Assembly (NCBI GenBank): GCA_963612735.1
Contig: CAVDWX010000094.1
Span: 1-36,904, forward strand
Direction: 5' to 3'
From: CAVDWX01 sp963612735
GTDB lineage: Bacteria; Bacillota_I; Bacilli_A; RFN20; CAG-826
Length of the DNA stretch: 36,904 nt
Under the pieces are notes generated by a model, which was not told the DNA's origin, ran no database searches, and saw nothing but the letters and a program-made list of their open reading frames with translations. Positions 29,691-36,904 of the stretch are shown piece after piece. Numbering within the stretch: the first letter of the stretch is position 1; the number at the start of each line of letters is the position of its first letter. The translations under genes and the position numbers were made by a program.

Positions 29691-29784
29691 AAACTATAAT
29701 ATTCTAGGCACATTTTAACAATTCCCTTATCTGTATGTCTATATGTCTGTATATAAATTGCTGGGTGTGCCTATATTATAGTTT
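29691..29784 (-). ncRNA. 94-nt hairpin just downstream of the Ro-like gene
   Basis: A 12-bp stem, AAACTATAATAT with ATATTATAGTTT, continues after a 3-nt bulge as AGGCACA/TGTGCCT (7 bp). The apical part has weaker pairing (AACAATT with AATTGCT). It begins 53 nt after the stop codon of the DUF2828 gene in its transcription direction. Length, long terminal stem and position beside a TROVE-like gene resemble bacterial Y RNAs. It may equally be the terminator: T-runs occur on the plus side. Confidence 0.5.
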
Positions 29785-29836
29785 TTTTTATTTTGTTTTT
29801 ATTTTGCCTATTAAGCAGGGGTAGGTCACCACTTGA

Positions 29837-31405
29837 TTATTTTGAATTTGAACCAAGACAAATTGAACTATATCTAGGAGCATCAATGACAGAGAGCATT
29901 AAGTCAATTGGTCCGAGTTCCTTGTCTTCGCATAAAGCTTTGAAGACTGAAGGAGATTGACCTGAGACGAATCTGACGTCTTTATCATCTTTTGATGCAT
30001 GATAGAGTGTATCACGTGAGGCAACATTCCAATAAACAAGTGTTGGCATTTTGTAACCGGCTGCTTCATAACGGCTTCTCATCTCTGAAGTAAATGAGGT
30101 ATTTTGACTTCTAGAACCGAATTGATTAATCTCCATATCACTAACAATAATGATTGAAGAAGGTAATTCATCTTGTTTAAGACCTCTTTTTACCGCCGAG
30201 CGAAGAATTAAGTCAAACGCCGCTTCAAGATCTGTATCATATCCAACGCGACTGGTAACCAAATCAATCTTTTCACTTAATGTGAGTTTAGGTGAAATCT
30301 TGATGAGTTTTGGGACATCGGTGAATGTGATAAAGCTATTTTTGGCGATGCCTTTACTTCTTTCAGCAAAATAGATTGCAAGTCCAATTGAAGTTGACAA
30401 TGGTCTATAATCTGGGCTTTCCATTGATTCTGAAACATCTGCCATTACAAGGAAGTTCTTTGTTTTATCTGTGACATAATCAGGGAGATTCTTCCAAGCT
30501 AACTCGAGAGTTTTGGCTTCTTTTTCTTCTTCGTTGCCGTCGTTCACATTGGTTAAGAATGAACGGACAATATCATATGGATAAAGTGTTGAAGCATTGA
30601 TCTTTTCTTCTCCATTTGCTACAGCTTCAAGATATGCGTCGTATCTTGCTGAATCATTTCTCGCGAATGCACTTCTATACTTAATTGAAGCTTTGGATGG
30701 GACTGTTGAATAATCAATATCACTCCAAGCTTTTGCTGACATATCAACTTCGACAACTTTGAGCGCTTTACGAAGAACTGAAAGTGTCTTACGATATACT
30801 GCTGGCGTAAATCCAAGTGCTTTAATGAAGAAATGAGCTTGCGCTTTGGTAACAGGTGAAGAAGCGTTTTCTGAAGGGAGCCACTTCGCAAGAAGAGAAA
30901 GCGTTGGTGCTGTTCTTGTTAATTTGGCTGCGTGAACTGCTTTAATATCTTCACAGAGTTGATCATCAATGAGTTGAACCATTTCTTTTTCAACTGGTGT
31001 ACCAATAAGGACAAATAAATCATCCCAACGACCATATTCTGGAATTGCTTTAAGATTTGCGATTACATCTGCTGGGTGGGCGAGGGCGAGGTGTTTTAAG
31101 ATAATACGGAAAGTACTTCTTTCACCTAAGCCTCCTCGAATATCACGAGCATAAAATAACATCTTTAAAGCGCGAAGTGGATCGAAAGCATAAGCTTTGA
31201 TGAATAAATCGATAATTTCTTTTTCTTCGTCGCGATCACGAAGTCCGCCAATTACTCCAAATAAATCTAATAAAGGAGATAAAGTTGTGGCAAGAGCTTC
31301 TGCTCCATTTTCGGTTGTTGCGTGATTCATTTCATCTTCAATAGCCTCAATGAGAGGACTTGTTCTTGTTTCTGTTGTGTTTACATTTGTTTGTATATTA
31401 CTCAT
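29837..31405 (-). CDS. DUF2828 protein with TROVE/Ro60-like architecture
   Basis: The protein has 522 residues. The N-terminal helical-repeat part carries LFYARDIRGGLGERSTFR and YGRWDDLFVLIG, hallmarks of DUF2828 and shared in style with the TROVE domain of Ro60. The C-terminal part is a VWA domain with a MIDAS-like DVSESM (about 328) and GYDTDLEAAFDLI. Ro60 binds misfolded RNAs and Y RNAs and is ring-shaped. The homology of DUF2828 to TROVE is inferred from architecture. AAAGGAG precedes the ATG. It is transcribed from one or two repeated-family promoters and is followed by structured RNA. Confidence 0.8.
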   Translation of the reverse strand: MSNIQTNVNTTETRTSPLIEAIEDEMNHATTENGAEALATTLSPLLDLFGVIGGLRDRDEEKEIIDLFIKAYAFDPLRALKMLFYARDIRGGLGERSTFRIILKHLALAHPADVIANLKAIPEYGRWDDLFVLIGTPVEKEMVQLIDDQLCEDIKAVHAAKLTRTAPTLSLLAKWLPSENASSPVTKAQAHFFIKALGFTPAVYRKTLSVLRKALKVVEVDMSAKAWSDIDYSTVPSKASIKYRSAFARNDSARYDAYLEAVANGEEKINASTLYPYDIVRSFLTNVNDGNEEEKEAKTLELAWKNLPDYVTDKTKNFLVMADVSESMESPDYRPLSTSIGLAIYFAERSKGIAKNSFITFTDVPKLIKISPKLTLSEKIDLVTSRVGYDTDLEAAFDLILRSAVKRGLKQDELPSSIIIVSDMEINQFGSRSQNTSFTSEMRSRYEAAGYKMPTLVYWNVASRDTLYHASKDDKDVRFVSGQSPSVFKALCEDKELGPIDLMLSVIDAPRYSSICLGSNSK

Positions 31406-31483
31406 ATTTCTCTTTTCTCCTTTTAATAGTATCTATGTGATAATTTAATTTGTCTTGTTTTTTGTTTTATTTTGTTTTACTAT

Positions 31484-31544
31484 AGGAAGTTACATCCGAT
31501 TTTGTTTCTGTGTTTTCGTTTCTGTTTGTCTTTCTTAACTTCCT
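31484..31544 (-). promoter_or_regulatory. 5'-terminal hairpin of the DUF2828 leader
   Basis: AGGAAGTTA at 31484-31492 and TAACTTCCT at 31536-31544 pair exactly around a 43-nt A-rich loop (minus strand). The stem would form within the first few nucleotides of the transcript from the promoter at 31554-31582 and may protect the 5' end. Confidence 0.6.
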
Positions 31545-31553
31545 TATGTTATT

Positions 31554-31582
31554 ATTATACTACATTCAGAGACAAATATTAA
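31554..31582 (-). promoter_or_regulatory. Promoter of the repeated TATAAT family
   Basis: On the minus strand the boxes are TTAATA, 17 bp, TATAAT, with ATGTAG before the -10 box. It is the proximal promoter of the DUF2828 gene, about 150 bp upstream of its ATG. Unlike others it lacks the full palindrome over the -10 box. Confidence 0.8.
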
Positions 31583-31685
31583 GTACTTTTTAAAAATTTT
31601 TTTATTTTTTTTAAATTTTTTAAATTTCCCTGGAGGTAACACTGTTTTTGAAGCTTTTTATTTGTCTCTTATGTTGTATACTTAT

Positions 31686-31714
31686 ATAATACTACATTTG
31701 GAAAGAGAAATAAA
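31686..31714 (-). promoter_or_regulatory. Promoter of the repeated family, TATTAT variant
   Basis: On the minus strand the boxes are TTTATT, 17 bp, TATTAT, with the same AAATGTAG before the -10 box. It is the distal promoter upstream of DUF2828, 130 bp from the proximal one. Confidence 0.65.
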
Positions 31715-31742
31715 GTAAAATTTAAAATTTTTTTTATTTTTT

Positions 31743-32501
31743 TTAATTTTTTGTAAAATTTTTCTCTTTTCTTAATGCGGTGTGAGAAAGTGAGTCGTCT
31801 GGTGTGGCGGACGCTCCGCCTAGAGCTGCTTTTTCGGCTTCGGCTAACTCCTCGTCAATCTTGTCAAACTCTTCATTGACGTCCCCCCATTGAACCTCTG
31901 TGGCGTCAGTTTTTCGATACATCTCGATAATTTCATTACGTAAATCTGCATCAATCGCCATAGCATGATTAATTTCATCTGGAAGGACAAAACGTCCAGT
32001 AGAATCAATATTGTCATGCAAATAAGTATTAATTTCTACGGGTTGTTCATGTGGTAAATAGACTGGAGCGCATTTTGTGACTGAACGGAAAATTGAAGCA
32101 ATTTGAATAGGCGAATATGCAACAGAATATATTGGGAACTCTTTATCGCGCATTTCGCCAATTACTGTAACCAAATACATAAGCCAATAGATTGAATTGT
32201 ACCCTTTTAAGATTTCTTTGGTTGTATCGTCTGTGGTGACGTTGTTTTCTTTATCATTTTCTTCGATTTTCTTGTCTGTCCATTGTCTATAATGGTCAAT
32301 ATGCTTATAATAAAGTAATCTTGATGAACACTCTTTTGCTTCTTCAAAAGTTGAACAAATCGTGCGAGGTTTAGTAATAAAATCTCCTGTGTCTGGATTT
32401 TGTTCTGGGGCTTGGTCGAATACCCAATACATTTTAACTGGGTGAGCAAGCTCTCTTTTGATCTTGCGGAGCGCTATTTTTTCTTTTATTCTTTCAAACA
32501 T
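31743..32501 (-). CDS. Hypothetical protein, 252 residues
   Basis: AGGAGG lies 9 nt before the ATG. Starts with a basic helix (FERIKEKIALRKIKRELAHP), followed by a mixed domain (YWVFDQAPEQNPDTGDF) and an acidic C-terminal tail (EEFDKIDEELAEAEKAA). There are no membrane segments. It is the last gene in the RNA polymerase operon, so it may be an accessory transcription protein; this is from context only. Confidence 0.7.
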   Translation of the reverse strand: MFERIKEKIALRKIKRELAHPVKMYWVFDQAPEQNPDTGDFITKPRTICSTFEEAKECSSRLLYYKHIDHYRQWTDKKIEENDKENNVTTDDTTKEILKGYNSIYWLMYLVTVIGEMRDKEFPIYSVAYSPIQIASIFRSVTKCAPVYLPHEQPVEINTYLHDNIDSTGRFVLPDEINHAMAIDADLRNEIIEMYRKTDATEVQWGDVNEEFDKIDEELAEAEKAALGGASATPDDSLSHTALRKEKNFTKN

Positions 32502-32521
32502 TGGTTTTTTCCTCCTAAATT

Positions 32522-33255
32522 TTATTTAATTTTATCGATTACCTCTGCCAACCCTTCTGGTGTGAGGGGGGCGAGTGTTAAATATGGATTAGTTTCTGAG
32601 CCCGCTGGAGCTTCTTCTTGGAGCCAAGCAATTCCATAGCATGGAGTCGGTTGATTTGAGCCCACAACACGCATATTTAGCGCGTAACGGGTATGTAAGA
32701 AATTAGTCATCTTCTCCTGCTGAGATACTGAGAATTTATTTGCTCCTGCTAAATAGAAAATATTTTTCTTATCATAGCGAATCCAACCACTTGGGTGGAA
32801 ATTACGACGATAAAATACAATAAATGAGAGTAATAATTTCTTAATTGGCGCGGTAATTTCCGGATCAGCCTGCGTTAATTCAATAAATTTTTGAAAATCT
32901 TGGGCTGTAACCATAATATTTGGGGATTCAGAAGGAGAAAGAGACTTATTTTGAGTGATTGAAGCAAAATCTGGAGTCGAAGAAGGNNNNNNNNNNGGAC
33001 TGGAGCGTCAATTAATGTGTTTTGAAACACACCCTTTGAGAAATTATTATAGAGAGTTGTGGCTATTTTCTTAGCTGAAGTAGAAGAAAAATCATATTTT
33101 GTAGTTAAAAAAGCAATTAAATCTGTTTTTATCTTCTCTGGTGATTCTCCAGCTTCCTCTCCTGTGAGATAAACACTGAATACAGCTTGTGCTTCTTCAG
33201 ATTTTATGTTTAAAAACTCTTTCGTGAGTTGATTTATTGGTGTTTTATCCTTCAT
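32522..33255 (-). CDS. Hypothetical protein interrupted by an assembly gap
   Basis: The start at 33255 overlaps the end of the polymerase gene. The N-terminal part (about 86 residues, KDKTPINQLTKEFLNIKSEE and on) runs into ten Ns at 32987-32996. After the gap the same gene continues in another apparent frame through SITQNKSLSPSE to MVTAQDFQKF and on to the stop at 32522. The 724 known bases are not a multiple of three, so the true gap is 3n+2 bases, not 10. The C-terminal half has KKNIFYLAGANKFSVSQQEK. Function unknown. Confidence 0.65.
32987..32996. other. Assembly gap (10 N)
   Basis: Ten unknown bases inside the coding region of the gene at 32522-33255. The frame on either side shows that the length is a placeholder. 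The contig order around it rests on scaffolding. Confidence 0.99.
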
Positions 33256-36241
33256 AATCTGTGGTCTCCTTCTCTTCTTCTTCTTCTTCTTCTTCTGGAT
33301 TTTCTTTAGATTCTAGGGCGTTTTTTTGATACCTCATAGCCTCTAAAAGTAGATTTTCATCTGGTATCTCATCTTCTTCACTAGATAAAATGTCGATGAT
33401 GCTGTCAATTTCTTCTTCTGAATTAGGTGTTAAATCTTTTAATGAATAGGTACCACCTAAATATTCATATGTACCATTTTCATCTCTAATAGGACAATAA
33501 GAATGTCCTATAGGAATTAAACGAATTATTCTATCTCCTAATATTGTCCAAGCAAATCCCCAATTAAAATTAGCATAATTTAAAGATAGTTTGTAACAAT
33601 AGAAGAGGAATTCTTCATCTGATATATTAGAATTATCTAATTGATGACGAATCGTTATAACAAAATCATCGTAAACAATTTTGTGTTGTTCTTCATAATC
33701 TTCAAGAGTACCCGTTGTAGCAAATACATCCATAAGACGGCCCATGTAAATCATTTGGGAGCGTCCAATGTATTGCTGATAAAGCTTTTTGACAAGTTTG
33801 TGTTTGCCTGCGTCATAGGAGTCTTCATATTTTTCTTTAAAAGTTGGAAGAATTGAGACGTTTTTCTTTTTGTCGCCGTTATTATCACGAGCGAACTTAA
33901 GATCGAAGTCGACATCTTCAAGTGTTCTACAGAGCCTATTCATAGTACAATCTGAAGTAATTAATGGAGAATACTTTTGATATTTTCTAATTAAATCTTT
34001 TTCTTCTTCGGTTTTATCCTCTTTTTTGAAAAGTTTCTTGAATTTGATACCAAACATATCTCGACTGATTTGATTATATGAGGCTTCAAATTGTTTATAC
34101 TTTTGATTAAGTTGTGGATATAAATAACGGAAGAAATAAGGCTTCTTTGAGACAATAAGAGCATTTGCTTTCATTTTACGCATAATTTCCTCTTGTGAAT
34201 CTGTTGGAAGTATTCTCTCTGGTGTTTTCCACTCTTTTGGGAGAGAAGGTTTATCTGCACCTTTAATACGGTCAATTTCTTGTCCAACAATTTCACGAAG
34301 AAGTTTAATTCTAAGCATAATTTCATCATGTTGTGCCTGTTGCTCTGGTTTTTCAAAGAGAGCTGCCATTGCATAAAGAATTGTGGCTGTGTTGGAGAAT
34401 CCTCCAACTCCTGAGCCAAATCCTTTCATAATGGTCTTTGTAATGTTAGGAATGGTCATTTTATCTGGATGAGCCAAACCTTTCTCATAAGTAATAATAT
34501 TGTGGTCTTTATGAGAACCAGCAATAAAATATTTATTATCTGTGGTGAGACAAATATCACCGTCATAGTCTGAATCTTCGTGGCGGTAGCACGAGGTGTC
34601 ATAAGTATTATATATAATTCCTGAATATAAATACTTTAACCATTTATCAGCTTCTTCGTTACCCACTACTACATTCATTGGATTGTGCTCATGTAAATCA
34701 ATCATAGGGGATCTACAAGCATCAACAATATATTTCCCATTGTCAGGAGGATTTTTTAAGAATCTATCTTTCCAGAACATGCTATAAATCTCATTCTTCC
34801 CAAGAACTCCTGTAGTAGGGAGCCCCAAGGCAGCTTGACATTGGGCAACTGGATCTGCAATCATGAATTGATAATTACCACGAATCCATATTTTACCAAT
34901 TTTAGCGTGATTTATAGTTTGAGCAATATTTTTATATATTTTTTGCTGGACATAAGTGTCATTTAGGAAGTTACAATCTTTGACAATCGCTTTTGTATAG
35001 GTAGTTTGTGCTGTGCCATACATTGTATTAAATCCTATTTTGTCTGTCTTATTTCCAAACAAGAATATAAGAGTAGATAATAAATCTCCACGACATATTT
35101 GGTTTATCCAGTCTACTGTAGGTTGAACTAAATCTTTAATATCTTCTTTGCTTAAAGTTAACGCTTGAATATATTGATAGTTGCTAAGTACATATTCTGG
35201 ATCATTCTGTTTGTTATATCGAGCTACACCCCAATGGATATTTCCTTTTTCAGCATAACTACAATATTCTTCCCAAGAATCATAATATTTACTAGTTTTG
35301 AATTGTGACTCCGATAATAAAATGTCAATTTTATTCACTTCATATTCGTGCCCCCGCTTGTCTTTTATGGCAGAAATGCCATGTTCACGAGCATATTCAC
35401 GAAAATCGAAAGTCGCGAGGTTGCCTTTAATGAAACAAGAACGAGCGACGAATGAACAAGGTGTATAATTAAGTCCCATATCCTGTCCCCAAAGGGTGGC
35501 AAATTCAGGATCAATTAACCCTTGACCATCAGCACAATTAAGTTCGAGGTCCATGTGACATTCTTCTATGTAGCCTCTCCCCTGGTCATTGTGTTTAATG
35601 AAATCTACTGGCTCATCTTTGAGAGTGTGGTAGAAGTCTTTAATAACACATACCCTTGGCGTCCTAACCCAGAGGATAGAAGAGAAGGCAAGTGCGAAGT
35701 AAGCACTATATTTAGCGAGGACGAATTGAGAAGTTTTCTCGTCAAGCCCACAATTAATTGTTTTGACTAATTTGTCATGATATTCTTCATTTACGAATGT
35801 TGCTGTATTGCGTCGGATTTGACCTGCACCGCTACAGAGGTAAATGTAATGAATTCCATTAACATAGAATCCTTTTGTTCTAAATTTGTGAAAATCTGAT
35901 TTTTTACTAGTCTCATCGATTACTACGTTGATAATATCTTTTACGAAGAGAACGTGACTAATACGTTGTTCCAAGATGCTGGCTTCTTTATATTGTCCTT
36001 TCTTTTTGTAAATGTGAACATTGTTCCTGAGTTTTGCAACATAGGAGAATGTTGAATGATGGTCACGATAATCACCGTGTAAATATCTAAGCTGTTGGAA
36101 AATCAAGTTATCCCCGATAGAAACTACATTCTCTTGCTTGATTCCATCTGAGATTGTATAATTCTGTATGTTACAATCATTCTCAACAATTAGGGAGGCT
36201 GGTAATTTAAATATTTGGTATAAGTTTTGTACAACTGACAT
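33245..36241 (-). CDS. DPBB RNA polymerase, YonO / eukaryotic RdRP-like
   Basis: The protein has 998 residues. Residues 237-280 read CADGQGLIDPEFATLW, then GLNYTPCSFVARSCFIKGNLA, matching the DGxGxIxP...SafQiRxxGxKG block of cellular RdRP-type polymerases. GNYQFMIADP (about 455-464) and the catalytic DSDYDGD (556-562, form DxDGD) follow, and EIDRIKGADKPSLP matches the downstream D-x-x-K segment. These families make RNA from DNA or RNA with a two-barrel active site; YonO of Bacillus phage SPbeta is a DNA-dependent RNA polymerase of this kind. Template is not shown by the sequence. The C-terminus is acidic. AGGAGG precedes the ATG. Confidence 0.8.
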   Translation of the reverse strand: MSVVQNLYQIFKLPASLIVENDCNIQNYTISDGIKQENVVSIGDNLIFQQLRYLHGDYRDHHSTFSYVAKLRNNVHIYKKKGQYKEASILEQRISHVLFVKDIINVVIDETSKKSDFHKFRTKGFYVNGIHYIYLCSGAGQIRRNTATFVNEEYHDKLVKTINCGLDEKTSQFVLAKYSAYFALAFSSILWVRTPRVCVIKDFYHTLKDEPVDFIKHNDQGRGYIEECHMDLELNCADGQGLIDPEFATLWGQDMGLNYTPCSFVARSCFIKGNLATFDFREYAREHGISAIKDKRGHEYEVNKIDILLSESQFKTSKYYDSWEEYCSYAEKGNIHWGVARYNKQNDPEYVLSNYQYIQALTLSKEDIKDLVQPTVDWINQICRGDLLSTLIFLFGNKTDKIGFNTMYGTAQTTYTKAIVKDCNFLNDTYVQQKIYKNIAQTINHAKIGKIWIRGNYQFMIADPVAQCQAALGLPTTGVLGKNEIYSMFWKDRFLKNPPDNGKYIVDACRSPMIDLHEHNPMNVVVGNEEADKWLKYLYSGIIYNTYDTSCYRHEDSDYDGDICLTTDNKYFIAGSHKDHNIITYEKGLAHPDKMTIPNITKTIMKGFGSGVGGFSNTATILYAMAALFEKPEQQAQHDEIMLRIKLLREIVGQEIDRIKGADKPSLPKEWKTPERILPTDSQEEIMRKMKANALIVSKKPYFFRYLYPQLNQKYKQFEASYNQISRDMFGIKFKKLFKKEDKTEEEKDLIRKYQKYSPLITSDCTMNRLCRTLEDVDFDLKFARDNNGDKKKNVSILPTFKEKYEDSYDAGKHKLVKKLYQQYIGRSQMIYMGRLMDVFATTGTLEDYEEQHKIVYDDFVITIRHQLDNSNISDEEFLFYCYKLSLNYANFNWGFAWTILGDRIIRLIPIGHSYCPIRDENGTYEYLGGTYSLKDLTPNSEEEIDSIIDILSSEEDEIPDENLLLEAMRYQKNALESKENPEEEEEEEEKETTDYEG

Positions 36242-36320
36242 TAATTTTCATTCCTCCTTTGTTTTTTGATTTCATTTGTTTTTTATTTTAAATTTGCTTT
36301 TTGTCTTTAAATGAGTTGTA

Positions 36321-36692
36321 TTAGATTTCTGAATCATCTAGAGGAATGACTTTGGTTGAGTTGTATACATCATCTGATGCAGTTGTTTCATATAGGTCGG
36401 CGTTGCAACAGATAAAGTCTAAAGTATTTATGAGCTCTTCTACTGTGTTTACATAGTAGGGTGTGGAATTTGTACTAACTGGTGGTCTTGATCGGAATGC
36501 TACCACAATATATTCTGTATTTTCTTTTGGTAAATCATTTTCACGAATTGTGTATTTATTGCAATGCTGGTCATATAATGACACATTAATTTTTTTGTTT
36601 TTGAATTTGTCCTTGAAGGAATCTGCTAGGCTTAGAAAATATTCCTTGGTATTTAGATTTTCTTCTGGGACTTTCATTGGGTTTGAATCCAT
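36321..36692 (-). CDS. Hypothetical protein, 123 residues
   Basis: GAAGGAG lies 9 nt before the ATG. Mixed sequence with YFLSLADSFKDKFKNKKINV near the start, a proline-rich SRPPVSTNSTPYYVN middle and an acidic helical C-terminus with a DFICCNADLYE cysteine pair. It is the first gene after the promoter at 36791-36819 and precedes the RNA polymerase by 80 nt, so it may assist or regulate it. No known family. Confidence 0.65.
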   Translation of the reverse strand: MDSNPMKVPEENLNTKEYFLSLADSFKDKFKNKKINVSLYDQHCNKYTIRENDLPKENTEYIVVAFRSRPPVSTNSTPYYVNTVEELINTLDFICCNADLYETTASDDVYNSTKVIPLDDSEI

Positions 36693-36724
36693 AGTAAGTT
36701 TCTCCTTCGCTATTAAGCTGAAAT

Positions 36725-36785
36725 AATATTTTAATTACCGAGGAATACTCGGCGCTTCCTTAGAGATTTCTTTTATCTCTGTATA
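36725..36785 (-). promoter_or_regulatory. Leader with two hairpins before the polymerase operon
   Basis: On the minus strand AGAGAT/ATCTCT forms a hairpin right after the expected start of transcription, followed by CCGAG-TATTC-CTCGG. GGAAGCG, the sequence seen in the H motif, occurs between them. The leader is about 60-90 nt and ends at the ribosome binding site of the 123-residue gene. Confidence 0.5.
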
Positions 36786-36790
36786 GTATT

Positions 36791-36819
36791 ATTATACTAC
36801 ATTTTGAAGTAAGTTTAAA
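36791..36819 (-). promoter_or_regulatory. Promoter of the repeated TATAAT family (polymerase operon)
   Basis: On the minus strand the boxes are TTTAAA, 17 bp, TATAAT, with AAATGTAG before the -10 and AATACTATAC after it. It drives the operon with the RNA polymerase. The -10 box is covered by the palindrome TAGTATAATAATACTA. Confidence 0.8.
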
Positions 36820-36904
36820 GTATTTTTGATATTTTTTTCAATATTTTTTTTCTTTTCTTTCTAGAGTCTTTCTTTTTACTAGTTATTATTTATACTAGTA
36901 TTAT

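Overview
The window is AT-rich, and nearly all of its genes read from the minus strand with strong AGGAGG-type ribosome binding sites. It contains many small acidic hypothetical proteins and several virus-type families: an Api92/DUF1281-like protein, a GP88-like protein, a PcfJ-like protein, a phage-type sigma factor and a DxDGD RNA polymerase. This points to a large phage, or a phage-like plasmid, of a low-GC Gram-positive (Bacillota) host, probably of gut origin. No structural, packaging or integrase gene can be recognised. The host is an inference from composition and Shine-Dalgarno usage. Ten Ns at 32987-32996 show that this is an assembled contig with at least one gap.

Layout, in plus coordinates. 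1-2578 has almost no coding sequence: long inverted repeats, a purine/pyrimidine strand switch and GTGGGAGA repeats that could belong to an origin-like region. 2579-12397 is an accessory block of about 24 small minus-strand genes, cut by intrinsic terminators and by three near-identical promoters. 12430-14146 encodes a DprA-like protein and a sigma factor. 14295-24667 is a long colinear block with a PcfJ-like protein, a zinc-ribbon protein and a MoxR AAA+ ATPase / VWA-metallopeptidase module. 24670-29836 is dominated by candidate structured RNA and includes a perfect 855-bp tandem duplication. 29837-31405 is a TROVE/Ro60-like DUF2828 protein. 31743-36692 is an operon headed by its own promoter that encodes a DPBB RNA polymerase of the YonO / eukaryotic RdRP type.

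How the parts may work together. A sigma factor, a single-chain polymerase and a family of six promoters (each with a TTWAWW-like -35 box, exactly 17 bp, then TAtaAT) suggest self-directed transcription. A Ro-like RNA-binding candidate is followed directly by a 94-nt hairpin and about 5 kb of RNA elements, which invites the idea of a phage ribonucleoprotein system.

The most unusual part is 24.7-29.8 kb. A hairpin motif (H, loop AAGCGATAA) recurs six times with compensatory stem changes, mostly just upstream of ribosome binding sites. A second element (M) recurs in full and truncated forms. Two multi-helix RNA candidates of about 740 nt end in intrinsic terminators. An AAC/AAT-rich segment reads like a diversity-generating-retroelement template but has no reverse transcriptase beside it. 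Folding statements come from inspection by eye, and no searches were run.
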